Of a stretch of 8,023 bases of DNA, positions 5,266 through 8,023 are shown piece by piece. Made by a program: the position numbers and the translations under genes. The notes under the pieces were generated by a model. It was given only the letters and a program-made list of their open reading frames with translations. It was not told where the DNA came from and made no database searches. Source of the stretch: Deltaproteobacteria bacterium (lineage in GTDB: Bacteria; Myxococcota_A; UBA9042; DTJE01). Numbering within the stretch: position 1 is the stretch's first letter; every line of letters begins with the position of its first letter. The DNA lies in assembly GCA_016784945.1 (NCBI GenBank), contig JADHTP010000139.1, forward strand, positions 1 to 8,023, in the 5' to 3' direction.

Positions 5266-6564
5266 TCACAACTGATCCGGGCCTGAACCCGGCGCATGGA
5301 GCCGCTCCCCACCGCCCGCTTCCGCGGGAACGCCCTGGGACGCCGTCTGCTGCGTGTCCGATCCGTAACGCAGGTAGGCCGGGGTCGGGTCCAGTTCGCT
5401 TTCGTTGTCCGTAGCCTCGCCAAATCCCGAGGGCGCCTCGTTGATGGAATACGGCGGCAGCTTGTGGGAAGCCCGCACCCTGTCCAGGCCAGCCTGGTCG
5501 GACAGCACGGGACGGCCCGTGTAGTTTGGCATGCCGCGGGCATCGCTTGGCATGTTGTGGGCGAACTGTTCGTCCATCTCCACGGTGACCCTGGGCTCCA
5601 CGGTTTCGATGTCGCCCATACCAGACGCCACGATGGTGACCTTGATCTGGCCGTCCAGCCCGTCGTCGAAGGCCAGGCCGAAGGACACGTCACCGTCGAT
5701 GGCCAGGCACTCCTTGATCTTGTTCATCACGACCTCGTTCTCCTCGGTCGTTCCATCGGGGCCCTGGACCACGTTGACCAGGATGCTGCGGGCGCCCTCC
5801 ACGGGGGTGTCCTCCAGCAGCGGGTTGTAGAGCGCGCCCTCCACGGCCACCTCGGCCCGGTCATCGCCCTCGCCCAGGCCGGTGCCCATGATGCACATGC
5901 CGCAACTGGCCAGCACGGCCTTGACGTCCTCGAAGTCCCGGTTGATGTAGCCGGGCCTCGAGATCAGTTCCACCAGGCCGGTCATGGCCTCGCACAGGAA
6001 CTGGTCCACGAGCTGGAAGGCCTTCATGGTGGGGATGTCCTTGGGCGCAATCTTCTTGAGCTTGTCGTTGGGGATCACGGTGTAGGCGTCCACCACTCCC
6101 TTGAGGACCTGCAGCCCCTCGAGCGCCCTGTCGCCCTTGGTGTTGCCTTCCCAGGCAAACGGGAGTGTCACCACGGCCACGGTCAGGATGCCCATTTCAC
6201 GGGCCACCTCCGCCACCACGGGCGTGGCGCCGGTCCCCGTACCGCCACCCAGTCCGGTGGCAAGGACGACCATGTCGGCCCCCTGGATCATTTCCACGAT
6301 CCGCTCCCGCTCCTGAATCGCCGCCTCCCTGCCCTTGGACGGGTCGCCCCCCGCTCCACGCCCCCGGGTGGGTCCGTTGAGTTCCAGGCAGGTTTCCGCG
6401 ACACACTGGTTCAGGTGCTGGAAATCGGTATTCATGGCAACGTACTCCACCCCACCAACTCCCGCCGCGATCATGGTGTTGACGGCGTTCACACCGCCGC
6501 TTCCCACACCAACGATCTTGATCGCGGCGCCCTGGTCTTGATTGTCGACCACGACTTCGAACAT
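5266..6564 (-). CDS. ftsZ: Cell division GTPase FtsZ (divergent, extended C-terminus)
   Basis: The tubulin-like GTPase that polymerises at mid-cell and recruits the divisome. 432 residues from ATG 6564, chosen because AAAGGAGGA (6572-6580) lies 7 bases upstream and the protein then begins MFEVVVDN; the frame is open 32 codons further, inside the ftsA end, without good reason to start there. Visible: GTP loop GVGSGGVNAV (19-28), MNTD (44-47), tubulin signature GGGTGTG (106-112), VTLPFAWEG (132-140), VIPNDKL (163-169), and the T7 catalytic loop NRDFED (208-213) with both acidic residues. Departures from consensus: GVGGGGGN is GVGSGGVN, KGLGAGANP is RGRGAGGDP, and the Arg usually following PF-x-x-EG is Lys143. 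An acidic, Pro-rich linker runs to about 391. The FtsA/ZipA-binding peptide appears as LDPTPAYLR (391-399), followed by 33 further residues. yjbQ follows at 23 bases. Confidence 0.95.
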   Translation of the reverse strand: MFEVVVDNQDQGAAIKIVGVGSGGVNAVNTMIAAGVGGVEYVAMNTDFQHLNQCVAETCLELNGPTRGRGAGGDPSKGREAAIQERERIVEMIQGADMVVLATGLGGGTGTGATPVVAEVAREMGILTVAVVTLPFAWEGNTKGDRALEGLQVLKGVVDAYTVIPNDKLKKIAPKDIPTMKAFQLVDQFLCEAMTGLVELISRPGYINRDFEDVKAVLASCGMCIMGTGLGEGDDRAEVAVEGALYNPLLEDTPVEGARSILVNVVQGPDGTTEENEVVMNKIKECLAIDGDVSFGLAFDDGLDGQIKVTIVASGMGDIETVEPRVTVEMDEQFAHNMPSDARGMPNYTGRPVLSDQAGLDRVRASHKLPPYSINEAPSGFGEATDNESELDPTPAYLRYGSDTQQTASQGVPAEAGGGERLHAPGSGPDQL

Positions 6565-6571
6565 GACTGAG

Positions 6572-6580
6572 TCCTCCTTT
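6572..6580 (-). promoter_or_regulatory. Shine-Dalgarno sequence deciding the ftsZ start
   Basis: Read on the - strand this is AAAGGAGGA, the strongest ribosome site in the window, with 7 bases to ATG 6564. Its strength suits the high level of FtsZ needed relative to FtsA. Confidence 0.8.
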
Positions 6581-6614
6581 ACAGGCCTTCCGACACCAAT
6601 ACAAAGAATCTCCC

Positions 6615-6628
6615 GACCCTCAGGGGTC
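6615..6628 (-). other. Small hairpin over the ftsA stop codon
   Basis: On the transcript strand GACCCCTGAGGGTC forms a 5-bp stem with a 4-base CTGA loop. It includes two bases of the ftsA TGA (6629-6627) and is followed by GGGAGATTCTTTG, which is not a proper T run. It lies 34 bases before the ftsZ ribosome site. A terminator here would cut off ftsZ, so if real it is more likely an mRNA structure between the two genes. Confidence 0.25.
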
Positions 6629-7865
6629 AGAAGAGGAATCCCGCTACCCTTCGGAGCCATCCACCGATCCCGTTGTGCCCCTTCACTTTCCGCACCGGTT
6701 GCATGGGCCAGGGAATCTCGGTGCGATGGTGCATCGCCGCGTACACCGCCAGGCCATAAGCCGTGGACAGTGACGGGTTGCCCATGATGGACGTGAGTCC
6801 CTTCACTTCCATGGGGACGCCCACCCGCACCGGCATGTTCAGTATCTCGTCGCCCAGTTCGGCCATTCCGGGCATCTGGGCGGCGCCACCGGTCAGCACC
6901 AGGCCGCCGGCCAGGAGGTCGTCGAACCCGGTCTTCTGGATCTCACGCCGCACCAGGCCGAATATCTCGATGGTCCGGGGCTCGATGATCTCGGTCAGCA
7001 CGTGACGGGATAGCTCCTTGTCGGGCCGTCCGCCAACGTCCGGCACGTCAATGGTCTCGCCTTCGCCGAGGAGCCGGCCGCAGGCCGCACCGTGCTTCAC
7101 TTTGAGGTTGTCGGCGCAGGCGATGGGCGTTCTCAGGCCCGTGGCAATGTCCTGGGTCACCAGGTTCCCACCGGCTCCGATCACGCTGGTGTGCAGGAGG
7201 CTGCCGTTGACCCAGACGGTCAGGTCGCCGCTTCCGCCACCGAGGTCCATCACCACCACGCCCAGTTCCCTTTCGTTGTCTTCGAGCACGGCCATGGCGG
7301 AGGCCAGCGGATTGGCCACGAATTCCGCGATGCGAAGGCCGGACCGTTCGGCACACTTGGTCACGTTGTCCAGTGCCGTCCGCGCCGCCGTGATGAGGTG
7401 GGCCTCCACTTCCACGCGGACACCCGACATTCCCACCGGGTCCTTGATGCCGTCGTGCTCGTCCACCACGTACTGGGCGGGCAGCACGTTCATCAGTTCG
7501 CGGTCCATGGGCATGCTGAGGACCGCCGCCGCGTCCAGCACGCGCTTCACGTCCGCCCTGTGGATCTCGTTGTGCTTGGTGGTGATCATGCCGTGATTGT
7601 TGACACCCACGATATGGGCGCCCCCCACGCCGGCGATGACCTCGGAGATCATGCAGCCCGACATCTGCTCGGCGTCGTGCTTGGCCTTGCGGATGGCCTC
7701 CACGGTCTTTCCGATGCTGATGACCATGCCCTTGCGCAGGCCCTCGCTCTCCGCCGTTCCCACGCCGAGAACGGACAGGCCGGCCTCGTTCACCTCGGTC
7801 ACCAGGACCGTGACCTTGGTGGTCCCCAGATCGAGAGTTGCGATGACCTCATTCTTCTGTTTCAT
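6627..7865 (-). CDS. ftsA: Cell division protein FtsA
   Basis: Actin-like ATPase that anchors FtsZ filaments to the inner membrane and recruits later divisome proteins. 412 residues, the usual length. Visible: phosphate-1 motif DLGTTK (12-17); the 1C region after about residue 84, with family strings VLPAQYVVD (127-135) and DPVGMSGVRVE (142-152); ANPLASA (184-190); phosphate-2 motif DLGGGSGDLTV (207-217); adenosine motif LTGGAAQMPG near 340; and a C-terminal membrane-targeting amphipathic helix GIGGWLRRVAGFLF (399-412). Phosphate-2 usually reads DIGGGTTD; the SG pair here is mildly unusual. GGAGGA (7871-7876) stands 5 bases before the ATG and inside the end of the upstream gene, which overlaps by 17 bases, so translational coupling is likely. 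ftsZ begins 62 bases after the stop. Confidence 0.96.
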   Translation of the reverse strand: MKQKNEVIATLDLGTTKVTVLVTEVNEAGLSVLGVGTAESEGLRKGMVISIGKTVEAIRKAKHDAEQMSGCMISEVIAGVGGAHIVGVNNHGMITTKHNEIHRADVKRVLDAAAVLSMPMDRELMNVLPAQYVVDEHDGIKDPVGMSGVRVEVEAHLITAARTALDNVTKCAERSGLRIAEFVANPLASAMAVLEDNERELGVVVMDLGGGSGDLTVWVNGSLLHTSVIGAGGNLVTQDIATGLRTPIACADNLKVKHGAACGRLLGEGETIDVPDVGGRPDKELSRHVLTEIIEPRTIEIFGLVRREIQKTGFDDLLAGGLVLTGGAAQMPGMAELGDEILNMPVRVGVPMEVKGLTSIMGNPSLSTAYGLAVYAAMHHRTEIPWPMQPVRKVKGHNGIGGWLRRVAGFLF

Positions 7866-8023
7866 GGTCGTCCTCCAAACCAGTTGATCTCATGCCGTCA
7901 GTCGACTCCCTGTCGAGGGCTGCCAGCCTGCCCGACATGGCTATCTTCAAAGTGACGGAGTTGGGCCGCTGGGTGTTGTCCAGGAGAGCCTCCCGGACCC
8001 ACAACGATTCCCGCTTCGCCACT
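7849..8023 (-). CDS. C-terminal end of the gene upstream of ftsA, probably FtsQ (partial)
   Basis: Of the three frames on the - strand, the one with codons starting at 8022 stays open for 57 codons to TGA 7851-7849 and has the strongly G/C third positions of its neighbours. The other two frames stop earlier and translate to composition unlike a protein. It reads through VTLKIAMSGRLAALDRES, which would suit a last beta strand of an FtsQ domain, then a polar tail ending DDHETEE. It overlaps ftsA by 17 bases, typical of ftsQ-ftsA. FtsQ is the bitopic divisome protein linking to FtsB and FtsL. The rest of the gene is outside the window, and the name rests on position more than on motif. Confidence 0.5.
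   Translation of the reverse strand, partial: VAKRESLWVREALLDNTQRPNSVTLKIAMSGRLAALDRESTDGMRSTGLEDDHETEE

Noticed and set aside
5296..6570. Long open frame on the + strand opposite ftsZ (424 codons)
   Set aside because: Antisense to a certain ftsZ, His/Asp/Leu-rich and without recognisable domains or a ribosome site.

Overview
The window reads as a chromosomal housekeeping segment of a high-GC Gram-negative bacterium (clearly GC-rich by eye, third codon positions almost all G or C). The gene set, the Asp-Pro-Gly repeat linker behind a lipoprotein signal, and the presence of a DUF3160 lipoprotein fit a deltaproteobacterial or myxobacteria-like lineage (Myxococcota, Bradymonadales or relatives). 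That placement is inference; no rRNA or other decisive marker is present.

Layout. The left part runs on the + strand. It starts with the last 23 codons of an upstream gene, probably cdaR/ybbR by position. Then come glmM (phosphoglucosamine mutase, UDP-GlcNAc synthesis) and, 16 bases later, pdxJ (pyridoxine 5'-phosphate synthase). After pdxJ there is about 300 bases without an intact gene. It holds a short tandem-like repeat, a REP-like hairpin, a 37-codon relic that resembles the C-terminal zinc-ribbon end of an IS91/Y2-type transposase, and a well-formed sigma70-like promoter. The promoter drives a 759-residue DUF3160 lipoprotein.

The right part runs on the - strand and converges on the lipoprotein gene with only 9 bases between the two stop codons. 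In transcription order it holds the C-terminal end of a gene that is probably ftsQ, then ftsA, ftsZ and a yjbQ/UPF0047 gene. This is the end of a division and cell wall (dcw) cluster. FtsA is the membrane tether and FtsZ the ring-forming GTPase; yjbQ sits 23 bases behind ftsZ and is probably co-transcribed.

How it fits together. GlmM supplies the GlcNAc precursor for peptidoglycan and lipopolysaccharide, and FtsQ/A/Z place and run the division machine, so both arms serve the envelope. The lipoprotein has its own promoter and lies where acpS and nnrD often follow pdxJ in related genomes, next to transposase debris. This suggests that the glmM-pdxJ operon was broken by an insertion.

I see no CRISPR array, RNA gene, prophage or defence system, and no clear novel multi-gene system. 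The points most worth a second look are the divergent FtsZ, whose C-terminal peptide is internal and followed by a 33-residue extension and whose nucleotide loops have unusual substitutions; the GlmM phosphate loop that has lost its usual Glu; the transposase relic whose frame ends inside the lipoprotein promoter; and the ftsZ-yjbQ linkage.
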